Shown here piece after piece: positions 1 to 11,440 of a stretch of DNA of 64,000 bases (within the stretch, counting starts at the first letter, position 1; the number at the start of each line of letters is the position of its first letter). Position numbers and translations under genes: made by a program. The notes under the pieces were generated by a model. That model was not told the DNA's origin. It ran no database searches and saw nothing but the letters and a program-made list of their open reading frames with translations. Location of the stretch: the NCBI GenBank assembly GCA_030762895.1, contig JAUPTC010000042.1, forward strand, positions 124,001 to 188,000, read 5' to 3'. This DNA is from Sophora flavescens (taxonomy: Eukaryota > Streptophyta > Magnoliopsida > Fabales > Fabaceae).

Positions 1-1000
1 ATCCCACATGAAATGGTTGGCATCCCGGAAGAATTTTTTCTTTTGCTGCCGAGTGAGGTGTTCTGGAATAATGTTGGCTGCCTTGAAATTTGCCATGTCG
101 GCAAACCATGGTCTTGCATGCACTAGAAATAAAGTCTCATCCGGGAACTCATCCTGAATGTCTTTATCTTTTGCAGTAACCTTTTCATTCACCAGCAGAG
201 ATAAGTGGTCAGTCACCATATTTTCGCTGCCCTTTTTGTCCTTAATGACTAAGTCAAATTCCCGCAACAATAGAATCCACCTTATGAGTCTTGGTTTTGA
301 ATCTAACTTAGTCAACAAATATTTAATTGCAGCATGATCAGTAAAAACAGTGACTTGTGACCCAATCAAGTATGAACGAAATTTTTCCAATGCAAACACT
401 ATGGCTAGCAACTCTTTTTTAGTTGTTGCATAATTTATTTGGTTCTCATTGAGAACCTTGCTAGCATAGTGAATGGCATGGAAAAACTTTTCCTTTCGCT
501 GTCCCAAAACTGCCCCAACTGCGTAGTCACTAGCATCACACATTAATTCAAATGGTGACTCCCAGTTGGGTGTAACAAGAATGGGAGCGGTGATCAATTT
601 TTCTTTCAAAATCTGAAAAGAAGTGAGACAAGCAGTATCAAACACAAATGGAGTGTCCTTGTTCAAAAGGCTACACAACGGCTTGGCTATTTTTGAGAAG
701 TCTTTGATGAACCGCCGGTAGAAGCCTGCATGACCAAGAAAACTCCTCACACCCTTGACATTCACTGGTGGAGGTAGTTTCTCAATTACATCAATCTTGG
801 ATTTATCCACTTCGATCCCCTTAGCTGAAATCTTGTGCCCAAGCACAACGCCTTCCTGCACCATAAAATGACACTTCTCCCAATTCAAGACTAAATTGGT
901 GTCCATGCACCTTTTTAACACAGCAGCAAGGTTAGACAAACAATTATCATAAGAGGAACCGAAAACAGAAAAATCAACCATAAAAACTTCGATGTATTTT
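1..1000 (-). pseudogene. pol: Athila-type Ty3/gypsy RT-RNase H fragment
   Basis: Read on the minus strand, the whole 1000 bp is one open frame of about 333 codons with no start or stop inside the window. It covers the end of reverse transcriptase and all of RNase H of a plant Ty3/gypsy polyprotein. Visible landmarks in order are the catalytic loop (FMVDFSVFG near 960-985), [11 protein letters not shown], the thumb motif [13 protein letters not shown], the RNase H start [43 protein letters not shown] and a TDHLS motif near 205, then a linker toward integrase. The wording is typical of the Athila lineage, where the loop normally reads FMDDF. Here the first catalytic aspartate is valine, so the polymerase should be dead although the frame is open. 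The upstream part is lost in the gap at 1001-1500. Confidence 0.85.
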
Positions 1001-1500
1001 NNNNNNNNNNNNNNNNNNNNNNNNNNNNNNNNNNNNNNNNNNNNNNNNNNNNNNNNNNNNNNNNNNNNNNNNNNNNNNNNNNNNNNNNNNNNNNNNNNNN
1101 NNNNNNNNNNNNNNNNNNNNNNNNNNNNNNNNNNNNNNNNNNNNNNNNNNNNNNNNNNNNNNNNNNNNNNNNNNNNNNNNNNNNNNNNNNNNNNNNNNNN
1201 NNNNNNNNNNNNNNNNNNNNNNNNNNNNNNNNNNNNNNNNNNNNNNNNNNNNNNNNNNNNNNNNNNNNNNNNNNNNNNNNNNNNNNNNNNNNNNNNNNNN
1301 NNNNNNNNNNNNNNNNNNNNNNNNNNNNNNNNNNNNNNNNNNNNNNNNNNNNNNNNNNNNNNNNNNNNNNNNNNNNNNNNNNNNNNNNNNNNNNNNNNNN
1401 NNNNNNNNNNNNNNNNNNNNNNNNNNNNNNNNNNNNNNNNNNNNNNNNNNNNNNNNNNNNNNNNNNNNNNNNNNNNNNNNNNNNNNNNNNNNNNNNNNNN
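1001..1500. other. Assembly gap (500 N)
   Basis: A run of exactly 500 N. All four gaps in the window have this length, so it is a placeholder and the true distance is unknown. It separates the Athila-like fragment from the 5S spacer that starts at 1501. Confidence 0.99.
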
Positions 1501-1886
1501 GCGGGGTGGTTGGAAAAAATCCAAGGAGCGAGGCCTATTGGTCCGTTAGACCCATGGGCACCTCCAGGTCACGGACAGCAGCGCGTCTCGGCCACGCTTT
1601 CCTATTTTGAGTATTTTCTGCATCATAATTACCGGGGACGGGTGCGACTTTACGGTGATCGTGGTCCCATATTTTTTAAAATTCATTTGTCTTTGTTTCC
1701 AACTTTTCTGCATCATCGGTGGGTCTTTATCTTTGGGGTTTGGCGTTCAGCGGTCAGGAGGAGCCCCACCGCCGTCGGCCCGGGAGCACTCGTTTGAGAG
1801 CCGTTTACGGTCTCCGCCTTACGTTGTTTTGGCGACCCCGGCTTTAGGAGCCATGCTCGGGGTCGTAGATAAAGTTGTTGGGAAAA

Positions 1887-2006
1887 AGAGGTGCAACACG
1901 AGGACTTCCGGGAGGTCACCCATCCTAGTACTACTTTCGCCCAACCTGCGCTTAAATGCGGAGTTACGATGGGATCACGGTGCATTAGTCTTTGGTATGA
2001 CCTTTT
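1887..2006 (-). rRNA. 5S rRNA gene copy M1, degenerate
   Basis: The minus strand reads as plant 5S rRNA: GGATGGGTGACCTCCCGGAA, AGTCCTCGTGTTGCACCTC, then a T5 tract that fits RNA polymerase III termination. Compared with the other copies it has several changes in the 5' third (around 1975-2003) and in the CTTGGGCGAGAG segment, and one G is missing in the CCCGGG of the C box. It is the only copy in the window that keeps CCC rather than CCT there. It is probably a pseudogene. Confidence 0.8.
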
Positions 2007-2154
2007 GTTAGTCTGTAGCGATCAAATCCTTTATCGTTTACTTACCACGGCGTGCAGGAGCTTAGTTACCCCTCGGGTTCGGTCAGAGCTCCGCTTAGGA
2101 TGAGGCTTAGAGACATCGGGGACATGCGGTAATTGCAGTTTGTTTTCACGTGCT

Positions 2155-2159
2155 CGAAT
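2155..2159. other. Target site duplication CGAAT (left)
   Basis: CGAAT lies immediately left of the copia LTR and recurs at 10500-10504 immediately right of the other LTR. Uninterrupted 5S spacers read GTGCTCCGAATGACC at the same place, so the empty site can be reconstructed directly. Confidence 0.93.
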
Positions 2160-3567
2160 TGTTGGGAATTTGCGTATAAAACAAAATTAAAGCACTAGCG
2201 GAAAAATTCCCATCGAAGGATCCTTGCGAATGGTCATGATTCATGATTAGAAAGTTTACCTCTTGAGGCGATGGTCATTGGTTGAAATTCGTCTATCCAC
2301 GAACACCTCACGAGCGGTGTCTCTAGAGGTATCCACACGGCGGATTAGTGGCGTCCAACGTCACGGCAAGAGCGTCTCGTCTCCTTGTGCTAGCTTAAAA
2401 GCGAGACTTTGCTGTTCACTCTTACTCTCTTTTGTGCGGCTAGGTTATCAACCATCTAGGCACTGACAACTTAAGTGGTCTACTTATAGTAGCACCTCCT
2501 TAAGTGAGTTAGTGAGCGACATTTGACCTAAGCCCATCTACTATGCGCTAGACCCGATAGGAAAGTCCAACTTTCTTTTAATGTTTCTTTTAATCCGCTC
2601 TTTTGTGTGTGACCCTATAGGTTCCCAATACGTTAGCGGTAATATTAAATCCCATTTAATATTACAAGCGATGTGATATCTAGCAATACATCACTTTGCT
2701 ACCTAAGTAGTGAGAAAGTCGATGATTTGTGAAACCTTTACGTGACAAATATTCATGTGCATTATTATCCCTTTGTCCATATATCTATATTGAACACAAG
2801 GCATAGAATGTGTCACCCTTGTATGGTTCAATATCATGTTCCACGATACAGAGTAGACTTAACAACAAATGAGGTCAATATCTCATATTGACTCATTTCA
2901 GCATGACCATGCATTTTACGGTCTCACTCTGTCGGGGGCCCTGGATATTACTCTGTTATGTAGGAGGGACAAATTCCATCTAGGTCACTCACATCCCTCT
3001 GCATGGCTCGTGGTATGCCCGATGGCCGTCTTTATAATCATCCTATTACGAGATGGCGTTTGGCGATATTAAAGCACCACGACTCCTCATGTAGGGATCG
3101 TAGTGATTTCAGGTCGAAGGATTACATACACTATTGTCACTATGAGAACTACTTATGACACTCACATAACGCTCCATGTAGTGTTCTCATGGCGGGTCAA
3201 TCCAGTACATCATTACCTTAATGTGTACCTATGTGGAGACTCGATATCTCATATCCATGACCCGTGAGATATGGTCATCGATCTGCACACATAATAGTCT
3301 CAATTGTATTATTATTGTCCTTGTTGATAAAATACTTGACTACGGATATTTAAGAATAGGATTTCATTGTTCAATAGTGTCTCACGATCAAGTCATGTAA
3401 TTGATATTCTATTAATCTGAAATTTATATTCTAAGGACTTTATTATGTTTAAACAAGTAACACAATAAAGTGGAATGCCTCATATCTTATATATATATAT
3501 ATATGAAATTGCAAGATATAAATGTAAGTCTATAGAAATACATTGGCCTCTAGGGCTTGCACCAACA
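2160..3567 (-). repeat. Copia 3' LTR (left)
   Basis: 1408 bp, nearly identical to 9092-10499. It begins TGTTGGGAATTT and ends CACCAACA on the plus strand, giving the inverted TG...CA ends. It is flanked outside by the target duplication and inside by a polypurine tract at 3568-3580. It contains an AT dinucleotide run near 3485-3505. The final part of the RNase H reading frame enters it. Confidence 0.95.
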
Positions 3568-4000
3568 ATCTCCCACTAGCACTAGAGCCAATCGGGGCAT
3601 AAATCTAATGCCCATCGATCTAGTGTGACCTTCATGTATTGTTGAGCAAGAGGTTTCGTAAGTGGAGTCAACAACGTTATCAAGCGTTGGTACTCTGCAT
3701 ATCTTCACATCTCCTCTATCGATAATCTCTCGAATGAGATGGAAGCGCCTAAGTATATGTTTGGATCGATGAGATCTAGGTTCCTTAGCTTGTGCAATGG
3801 CCCCATTGTTATCACAATAGAGATCAATGGGGTCCACAATACCAGGAGCCGTACCAAGCTCGATAATGAACTTCTGATCCAACCAGCCTCCTTTCTTTGC
3901 ATTGGAGGCGGCAATATACTCGGCCTCTTAGTAGAATCGGCAAGCTGTCTCCTACTTTGAACTCTTCCGGCTCACGCCCCGCCATTCGGGCGGAGAACAC
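3550..4000 (-). pseudogene. pol: Copia RNase H remnant
   Basis: The frame at 3550-3882 contains DLYCDNNGAIAQAKEPRSH, RSKHILRRFHLIREII and GDVKICRVPT, the typical C-terminal RNase H of plant copia elements. It then shifts frame and runs into the LTR. Sequence up to about 4000 continues the domain in other frames. It is not functional. Confidence 0.88.
3568..3580 (-). other. Copia polypurine tract
   Basis: The minus strand reads GCTAGTGGGAGAT directly before the LTR start TGTTGG. This is the usual position and composition of a copia plus-strand primer. Confidence 0.85.
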
Positions 4001-4390
4001 ATAACCAGTTGCGATCCGGAATCATCATATCGGTGCCGGAAGCTAGCATCGGTGTAACCTATTACAGCAAGCTCTTCCTCGCCTCCATACACCAGAGCGA
4101 ATCCTTAGTTCTTCTCAAGTACTTAAGGATGTTCTTGCGGCAGACCGAGTGACTTTCAGGGATCGGGGTAGTGCACTGCTTCGTTATGCTTAAAGCATAC
4201 GATACATGCAGTGAGTACATAACATGGCATACATGATAGATCCAATTGCGGATGCATATGGAATCTTACTCATGCGATCCACTTTCTTCTTGAGTGGAAG
4301 GGGATTGTGCCTTTGTGAGGCATATACCATGTGACATAGGCAATAGTCCTTTCTTGGATTCATGCATGTTAAAGCGTCTCAACACTTTGT

Positions 4391-5182
4391 CTATGTATGT
4401 ACTCGACTTAGGCCAAGCAATTTCAGCGATCTATCCCTATAGATCACGATTCCCAATACATAGGTAGCCTCACCCAAATCTTTCATAGAGAAGCAATTCC
4501 CTAACCATGTCTTTACATTTTGTAGTGTAGGGATGTCATTTCCAATGAGTAATATGTCATCTACATATAACACCAGAAAAACAACAATGCTCCCACTAAC
4601 CTTCTTGTAGACACAAGGTTCATCTTCATTTTTGATGAATCCGTCTTGTCTTCTGACATCATCAAAGCGAAGGTTCCAACTTACGGAAGCTTGCTTCAAT
4701 CCATAGATTGACCGCTGCAATTTACATACCTTTCGGGCATCCTCTGAAATGTCAAAGCCTTCAGGTTGTGTCATGTACACATCCTCAAGAAGCTTTCCAT
4801 TAAGGAAGGCAGTTTTGACATCCATATGCCATATCTCATAATCATGGTATGCAGCGATAGCAAGTAAGATCCGGACGGATTTAAGCATCGTAACAGGTGA
4901 AAAGGTCTCGTCATAGTCGACACCATGAATTTGCTTGAAACCCTTAGCGACCAATCGCGCCTTAAAGGTGTGTACCTTACCATCCATGTCAGTTTTCTTT
5001 TTGAAAACCCAATTGCACCCTATAGGTTTTACCCCTTCAGGTGGCTCTACCAAGGTCCATACCTGGTNNGTGTACATGGAATCCAGCTNAGATTTCATGG
5101 CCTCAAGCCACTTCTCGTTCCCGGGCGAGTGTGGCTTCTGGTAGGTCACGAGGCTCATCTTGATCCATGAGCAATACATCAC
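4391..5182 (-). pseudogene. pol: Copia reverse transcriptase remnant
   Basis: An open stretch of about 263 codons carries the copia RT core: WVFKKKTDMDGKVHTFKARL, VAKGFKQIHGVDYDETFSPV, DVKTAFLNG, SIYGLKQAS and the catalytic motif LYVDDILLIGND, followed by KDLGEATYVLGI. The YVDD residues are present. The frame breaks downstream of about 4391, and upstream after the N-containing positions 5068-5090. The likely cDNA polymerase is therefore truncated. Confidence 0.92.
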
Positions 5183-6520
5183 CTTGTGGAGTCATGAGAA
5201 ATCCATATCTCTCGGTTTGGTGACGTATCCTGTTAGACCTACTGTTGGTCTTGTGCTCTTTGGGCGGGTTGTTCCTCCACAACATTCTGTGAAGGTTGCT
5301 CTGTTCCACCAATGGTAGGTCACTACTCTGTGATTCTTGAATTTCTTCAAGTTCTATCTTCCTCCCACTTTGGTTCCTATGGAGATAAACTCCTTTTCTA
5401 GGAATACACCCGGTCAGGTGCGACAAACACTTTGCCTTCGGAAGGATTATAGAAATAGTATCCCTTGGTTTCTATGGGATACCCCACAAAAAAGCATTTA
5501 TCAGATTTGGGATCAAGCTTATTAGAAACTTGGCGTTTTACATATGCTTCACAACCCCAAATCTTCATAAAAGACATCTTTGGGTCGTCTGCCAGTCCAT
5601 ATCTCATATGGTGTCTTTTCTCCGTTTTGGACGGAACACGGTTAAGTGTAAAAGCTGTTGTTAATAGAGCATGTCCCCGAGAAAGAGTTTGGAAGGTTTG
5701 CATGACTCATCATAGGCCAGAACCATGTCCAACAAGGTTCGATTTCTCCTCTCGAAACACCATTCCATTGTGGTGTTCCGGGTGGAGTGAGTTGAGATAA
5801 AATCCCACACTCTCTCGGATGATCATCAAACTCTAGGCTCAAATATTCACCACCTCGATCTGATCGAAGAGCTTTAATATTTTTACCAAGTTGGTTTTGT
5901 ACCTCATTTTTGAATTCCTTGAACTTTTCAAAGGATTCGATTTATGTTTCATAAGATACACAAATCCATATCTCTGAAATCATCGGTAAATGTGATGAAA
6001 TGCTTGAAAACCACCTCTAGCTAATGTGTTTGGGGGTCCGCATACATCACTATGTATAAGACCCAAAAGATCGTTAGCTCTTTCACCTTTCTTTGGTGAA
6101 TGGAGCTTTGGTCATCTTTCCCGATAAACAAGACTCACATATCTCATATGATTCATAATCAAATGAGTCCAGAGTCCATCTTTATGGAGCTTGAAATGCG
6201 CTTCTCATTTATATGGCCTAAGCGACAATGCTAAAGATAAGGCGGGTTCAACTCATTTGGTTTGGACCTCTTAGTATTTATGTTATAGATGGGCATTTCA
6301 AGATCAAGGACATAAAGCCCATTACTCATGTGTGCACTAGCATAGAAAATATCATCCAAATAAATAGAACAACTTTTGTTCTTTATTATAAAAGAAAAAC
6401 CACTCTTGTCCAAACAAGAAAGCGGAAATGATATTCCTGCTAATTGCGAGGCACAAAATAACAGTTCTCTAAGCTGAATAGTAAGCCCGGTGGGCAAAGT
6501 CAATACATAAGTCCCCTACG
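5103..6520 (-). pseudogene. pol: Copia pre-integrase and integrase remnant
   Basis: Pieces in several frames give, from 6503 downward, the pre-integrase segment (CLDKSGFSFIIKNKSCSIYL, NGLYVLDLEMPIYNINTKRS), then the HCRLGHINEKR zinc motif where the usual tryptophan codon before HCRLGH is a TAG stop near 6228. LLGLIHSDVCGPPNT near 6050 holds the first catalytic aspartate. QLTPPGTPQWNGVS near 5790 leads to the glutamate region but is frameshifted. 5398-5703 carries NRVPSKTEKRH and the integrase C-terminus, and 5103-5426 the integrase-RT linker (SGRKIELEEIQES). Confidence 0.88.
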
Positions 6521-6521
6521 G

Positions 6522-6704
6522 CTAAAGCGGCAACCTTTGCTCCATTTCCAACTCGTAGGTCGACTTAGCCCTTTGCCAATGGTCTACTCTGTTTAGATCC
6601 TGCACATTTGTACAAATGTGAGAACCACATCCGGTATCTAATACCCATGATGCCGAAGTAGATAAATTGACTTCTATAACAAACATACGAAGTGGAAGTC
6701 TCAC
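6522..6704 (-). pseudogene. pol: Copia aspartic protease remnant
   Basis: The frame contains SASWVLDTGCGSHICTNVQD, the DTG active-site box in the form typical of copia proteases. In the intact order it lies between gag and integrase, as here. Flanking frames are broken. Confidence 0.85.
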
Positions 6705-7089
6705 TTCCCTTCTTCTTCTTGCTTTCTTCCAAGTATTTTGGGCGGTTCCTCTTGGTTGCTTGCTCTTGGTAGAGCGGCTTGAGGTGCACGATCATATCGT
6801 ACGCCTCCATGGTCTCATGTTGCTTTTGCGGCTCGGAGGTCATGGCGGCAAGCATAAGACGAGCCCACGTCTAAGGCGTCATCCGATGCTACTTATAAGC
6901 ATCCTGTCGACCCTAGGAGCACTTGAGCGGTGGCTTCTCGGGGATAGGCTCCTCAAGAACATACAGCTTTTTCTCATGTTTGAGGACAATCCTCAAGTTT
7001 GTACCAGATCCGAGAAAATTCGTTCAGGATAGTTTGTCCTTCTCAGGACGGATCGCAATAATGAGGTTATTTGATGTGTTTGATGCCAT
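6700..7089 (-). pseudogene. gag: Copia gag remnant with internal deletion
   Basis: A start codon at 7089-7087 opens MASNTSNNLIIAIRPEKDKL, the usual beginning of this type of copia gag. A frameshift or stop follows within about 60 bp. The segment near 6855-6760 (MTSEPQKQHETMEAYDMIVH) belongs to the middle of gag, but it then jumps directly to lysine-rich sequence just ahead of the protease. The zinc-knuckle part of gag has therefore been deleted. Confidence 0.82.
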
Positions 7090-8079
7090 GGTAATCTCTG
7101 AGAGATAAATATGCAAAGTATAAGTATCATGCCATGAAGTTATTTAATAAGGTCTTTAATCAAATACGCCTCCCACTATTTTACTCAAAACAATGACCCT
7201 CATCATTGATTCGGAAAATCCCGTTGGAAGATTTTCTAGTGGGCCAAGATCCATATTTCACCTAGCTTTAAGTCGGCTTTGGTGATCACCCAAAAATTCG
7301 ATTATTTAGGTAGGAAACACTTTCCGATTGCATCTCATGCAACTCTTGGATAGTTGGGTGAATAACTCTTATTCTAATCCATCACATGGACTAAAGCCCA
7401 ACTTATGAGCCTCTAAGCTTTTCAATCCTATTGAAGTTGGCTTAGTTAAGTCAGACCCAATGGATAGCAGTTTAACATTACATTTGTCCCATCGCGCCTT
7501 ACTATTATAGATAAAGGTACCCCGCTTTGGCGGACCCACATAATCGATAGTAGTCTTGACGAGTGCCATGCATCGGAAGGCCTTTAAATGTGACTTAATA
7601 TTTCCTTTTGAGGGATTTGATTAAAACTTGATCTCATCATTTGTTAAACTCTTTAACTTACTATTTTCATACATGCATCTCATACATATATTAGTTAAAC
7701 ATCTTTTAACATACTATATACATACATGCATCTCATACATATATAAGGTAAATAATTGTGATATGGTTATGGCCCCTAACGCATTGATTCTCCCAAGCCA
7801 ATGAGAGAATCTAAACTAAAACCTAGGAGCGTCCAAGCTTCTCCAAGCAAGATCTCCCACGTGATAGCGTCTTCTTGTCTCCATCATTACATTACATAAA
7901 CAGAAACCTCATTTTACATATGAGGGGAGTGAGATGAGAAAAGAAGATACATATGGAATATAAGAGAAAGGCACGCACGCAGGCCGTATTTCAAAATATA
8001 AACCAAAAGGTAAAAGGACTAAGGCCATAACCATTCACCATACATCACCAAATAAATAGTAACAACCAATAATAACACA

Positions 8080-8560
8080 TAATCATTATTATTATTAATT
8101 TCATAAATTAGAGATTTCAAAATCTGAATTTTGAAAACATAACATATATATATATAATAAATCACATTTATTATAATAGATGTTACTATAAATCATATTT
8201 ATTGTAAATGACATAAATCACATTTATTGCAATTGTTGTTACCACAAATCACATTTATTGTAATTGACATAAATCACATTTATTCAATTAACATAAATCA
8301 CATTTATTGTAACAAATCACATTTATTGTAATTGATATAAATCACATTTCAAAATCTGAATTTTGAAAACGTAACATATATATAATAAATCATATTTATT
8401 ATAATTGATGTTACTATAAATCACATTTATTGTGATTGATATAAATCACATTTCAAAATCTGAATTTTGAAACCGTCACATATATATAATAAATCACATT
8501 TATTATAATTGATGTTACTATAAATCACATTTATTGTGATTGATATAATTATTAAATGGT
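8080..8560. repeat. AT-rich tandem repeats in copia leader
   Basis: A unit of about 22-25 bp around ATAAATCACATTTATTGTAA recurs more than ten times. A longer block starting TTTCAAAATCTGAATTTTGA followed by a TATATATA run repeats near 8117, 8346 and 8448, so there is a second period of roughly 100 bp. Confidence 0.85.
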
Positions 8561-9073
8561 GACATAAAATTTCAAAATTTGAATTTCGAAATTACACACT
8601 ACACAGAGGTAGCACGGGGTCCATTTGGAAATTCGAAATTCGAAGTGTGCCTCGCTTCCTTGGTGGCTAGGGCGTCAACCTTTCAACCCTAAAACCGCAA
8701 GGCCCGTGAACACTTGGCGTTGCAAGGAGCAGCGGCTACGGTTTCAACACTTGGAACCTCAGCCGCAACAACATGAACTTTTCATGTGCGAAAACCCCTT
8801 AACGCAGCCAACACAGAGCTGAAAACAATCATGTTTAACATCAACATTTGATGCCATCGAGAACATAACAAGGATTCAGAACCAATGTACATATCGCATA
8901 TATACACAAACATGCAATAGACATATATATCATATACATCACGAAAATCACGAAACAAGGTTTATAAACCGGATGCAAGCGATTTTCAAAAACAATTTTC
9001 AGAAAAAGATTCACATTATAAACATGTTATCATACATAACAGGTAAACCACGTAACAGAATCATGGTTTATAG

Positions 9074-9091
9074 CGGCTCACGATACCCCTT
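9074..9091 (-). other. Probable copia primer binding site, degenerate
   Basis: Directly inside the 5' LTR the minus strand reads AAGGGGTATCGTGAGCC. This resembles the initiator-methionine tRNA complement TGGTATCAGAGCC used by most plant copia elements, with one substitution and small changes in the middle. Position supports the call; sequence is imperfect. Confidence 0.5.
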
Positions 9092-10499
9092 TGTTGGGAA
9101 TTTGCGTATAAAACAAAACTAAAAGCGCGGCGGAAAAATTCCCATCGAAGGATCCTTGCGAATGGTCATGATTCATGATTAGAAAGTTTACCTCTTGAAG
9201 CGATGGCTGTTGGTTGAAATTCGTCTATCCACGAACACCGCACGACGGTGTCTCTAGAGGTATCCACACGGCGGATTAGTGGCGTCCAACGTCCACGAAG
9301 CCGGGCGTCTACGTCTCACGAGTGCTAGCTTAAAAGCAGAGACTTTCTTTGTTCACTCTTACTCTCTTTTTGTGCGGCTAGGTTATCAACCATCTAGGCA
9401 CAACAACTTAAGTGGTCTACTTATAGTAGCACCTCCTTAAGTGAGTTAGTGAGCGACATTTGACCTAAGCCCATCTACTATGCGCTAGACCCGATAGGAA
9501 AGTCCAACTTTCTTTTAATGTTTCTTTTAATCCGCTCTTTTGTGTGTGACCCTATAGGTTCCCAATACGTTAGCGGTAATATTAAATCCCATTTAATATT
9601 ACAAGCGATGTGGTATCTAGCAATACATCACTTTGCTACCTAAGTAGTGAGAAAGTCGATGATTTGTGAAACCTTTACGTGACAAATATTCATGTGCATT
9701 ATTATCCCTTTGTCCATATATCTATATTGAACACAAGGCATAGAATGTGTCACCCTTGTATGGTTCAATATCATGTTCCACGATACAGAGTAGACTTAAC
9801 AACAAATGAGGTCAATATCTCATATTGACTCATTTAAACATGACCATGCATTTTCTGAGTCTCACTCTGTCGGGGGCCCCTGAATATTACTCTGTTATGT
9901 AGGAGGGACAAATTCCATCTAGATCACTCACATCCCTCTGCATGGCTCGTGGTATGCCCAATGGCCGTCTTTATAATCATCCTATTACAGATGGCGTTTG
10001 GCGATATTAAAGCACACGACTCCTCATGTAGGGATCGTAGTGATTTCAGGTCGAAGGATTACATACACCATTGTCACTATGAGAACTACTTATGACACTC
10101 ACATAATGCTCCATGTAGTGTTCTCATGGCGGGTCAATCCAGTACATCATTACCTTAATGTGTACCTATGTGGCGACTCGATATCTCATATCCATGACCC
10201 GTGAGATATGGTCATCAGTCTGCACACATAATAGTCTCAATTGTATTATTATTGTCCTTGTTGATAAAATACTTGACTACGGATATTAAGAATAGGATTT
10301 CATTGTTCAATAGTGTCTCACGATCAAGTCATGTACTTGATATTCTATTAAACTGAAATTTCTATTCTAAGGACTTTATTATGTTTAAACAAGTAACACA
10401 ATAAACTGGAATGCCTCATATCATATATATATATATGAAATAGCAAGATACAAATGTAAGTCTAAAGAAATACATTGGCCTCTAGGGCTTACACCAACA
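9092..10499 (-). repeat. Copia 5' LTR (right)
   Basis: 1408 bp, the partner of 2160-3567 and of identical length. A TATAAG-like motif lies on the minus strand near 9419-9426 but is only a weak promoter candidate. The LTR ends at the CGAAT target duplication. Confidence 0.95.
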
Positions 10500-10840
10500 C
10501 GAATGACCTGAATTTTGGCAAGGTGGTAGGAAAAAATCCAAGGAACGAGGCCTATTGGTCTGTTGGACCCATGTGCACCTCCCGATTCTGGTCAAACGGT
10601 GCCGTCTCGGCCACCTTTCCTATTTTCGAAGTATTTTCTCTGCATCATAATTACCAGGACGGGTGCGGCTTTCTGACAGTCGTGGTCCCATATTATTTAA
10701 AATTCATTTGACACTGTTCACAACTTTTCCGGCATCTTCCGGTGGGTCTTTATGTTGGGGTTTGGCGTTTCCGCGGTCCGGAGGGCCCCACACCGCCGAT
10801 CGGCGGGGGCACTCGTTTGAGGCCGTTTACGGTCTCCCGC
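10500..10840 (-). repeat. 5S rDNA spacer segment between two insertions
   Basis: 10500-10504 is the right copy of CGAAT. 10505-10840 is 5S intergenic spacer, colinear with 20112-20467, and ends in CCCGC, the left target duplication of the Athila-like element. Joined with 2007-2159 and 18439-18508 it restores one normal spacer. Confidence 0.95.
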
Positions 10841-11064
10841 TGATGAGTGTGATTCCACCTCATCTTTGTCTATCATTTTGCATGCATTTTCATGTAGTTT
10901 AGGCATATTTTTATTAGATTTTAGGTTAATTTTCCTTTGGAACGGGTAAGGCGGTTTTCGTGTGTTGTTTTGCAGATATAAAGGGTAAATTGCTCAAGAT
11001 CAACCATGATGAAGTTTGGATGAAGATGGAGCTTTAAAACTGAAGAAAATGAGCCAAACAGAGC

Positions 11065-11360
11065 CCATCACGGCCTAGCCGTGATGCCCATCCACGACCG
11101 TGATCGAGCAAAAGCGAAAAAGAAGAAAAGGTGAAGTCGAGTGCATCACGGCTGGCCGTGATAGCCATCACGGCCGTGACCCAAAACCACCACAAGTCGA
11201 GCACATCACGGCCCAGCCGTGAAATTCATCCACGGGCCATGAAGGCGAGGACTCGCGTCGCGAAGTCATATCTCGCGTCGCGAGAATTTGAATTTTGCAA
11301 GCAGCGACGGAGGCGAGGCCGTCACGGCCTGGCCGTGATGGCCATCACGGCCGTGACGCG
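11065..11360 (+). repeat. Palindrome cluster in Athila-like LTR U3
   Basis: Several near-copies of ATCACGGCCTGGCCGTGAT (9-bp arms around one base), the perfect palindrome TCACGGCCGTGA and two copies of CTCGCGTCGCGAG-like sequence lie within about 300 bp. The cluster ends about 70 bp upstream of the TATA box. The same cluster is at 17035-17330, and related motifs are inside the element at 15175-15410. Confidence 0.9.
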
Positions 11361-11432
11361 CATTACTTGGACCTGAAGAAACCAAAATAGATCAGATTTT
11401 GAGTTGGTTTGGGACTCTAACTTCCCCATTTC

Positions 11433-11440
11433 TATAAATA
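11433..11440 (+). promoter_or_regulatory. TATA box of Athila-like 5' LTR
   Basis: TATAAATA in the context CCATTTCTATAAATATGG, downstream of the palindrome cluster and inside the LTR, where the retroelement promoter is expected. It is repeated at 17406-17413 in the 3' LTR. Confidence 0.75.

Larger units (their letters stand above)
1501..2159 (-). repeat. 5S rDNA repeat unit, left piece of interrupted array
   Basis: 1501-1886 is intergenic spacer and matches the spacers at 18780-19176, 19470-19854 and 20150-20540 (same start at the AAAAAATCCAAGGA block and same GGTGGGTCTTTAT and GAGGCCGTTTACGG blocks). 1887-2006 is a 5S gene on the minus strand. 2007-2159 is its upstream region, ending in CGAAT, where the copia element interrupts it. 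This copy is more diverged than those at 18-21 kb, with many small substitutions and deletions. Confidence 0.9.
7090..9091 (-). other. Copia 5' leader between LTR and gag, no gene
   Basis: About 2 kb between the 5' LTR and the gag start with no convincing coding sequence. It is AT-rich, with several ATATAT tracts, and holds the short repeats described at 8080-8560. 8625-8822 has an open frame on the plus strand, but it resembles nothing and lies antisense in the leader. A long leader before gag is common in some plant copia lineages. Confidence 0.7.
2160..10499 (-). mobile_element. Ty1/copia LTR retrotransposon, degenerate, inserted in 5S spacer
   Basis: This is a complete-length element of 8340 bp in minus orientation: 3' LTR 2160-3567, internal region 3568-9091, 5' LTR 9092-10499. 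Both LTRs are 1408 bp and end in TGTTGG...CCAACA, with a 5-bp target duplication CGAAT outside. The domain order gag, protease, integrase, RT, RNase H is the Ty1/copia order. All domains are split by stops and frameshifts, and gag has a large internal deletion, so the copy is not active. The LTRs differ by scattered substitutions and small indels, so the insertion is not very recent. It sits in the upstream spacer of 5S copy M1. Confidence 0.95.

Noticed and set aside
2263..3072. Small plus-strand frames in the copia LTR (also 9998-10204)
   Set aside because: They are inside the LTR, antisense to the element, poorly conserved between the two LTRs and without recognisable domains.
8625..8822. 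65-codon frame in the copia leader
   Set aside because: No similarity to a known protein and antisense within a retroelement leader; kept only as part of the leader description.
11131..11376. Open frame with repeated AVIAITAVT-like peptide
   Set aside because: It is produced by the palindrome cluster in the LTR U3, not by a gene.
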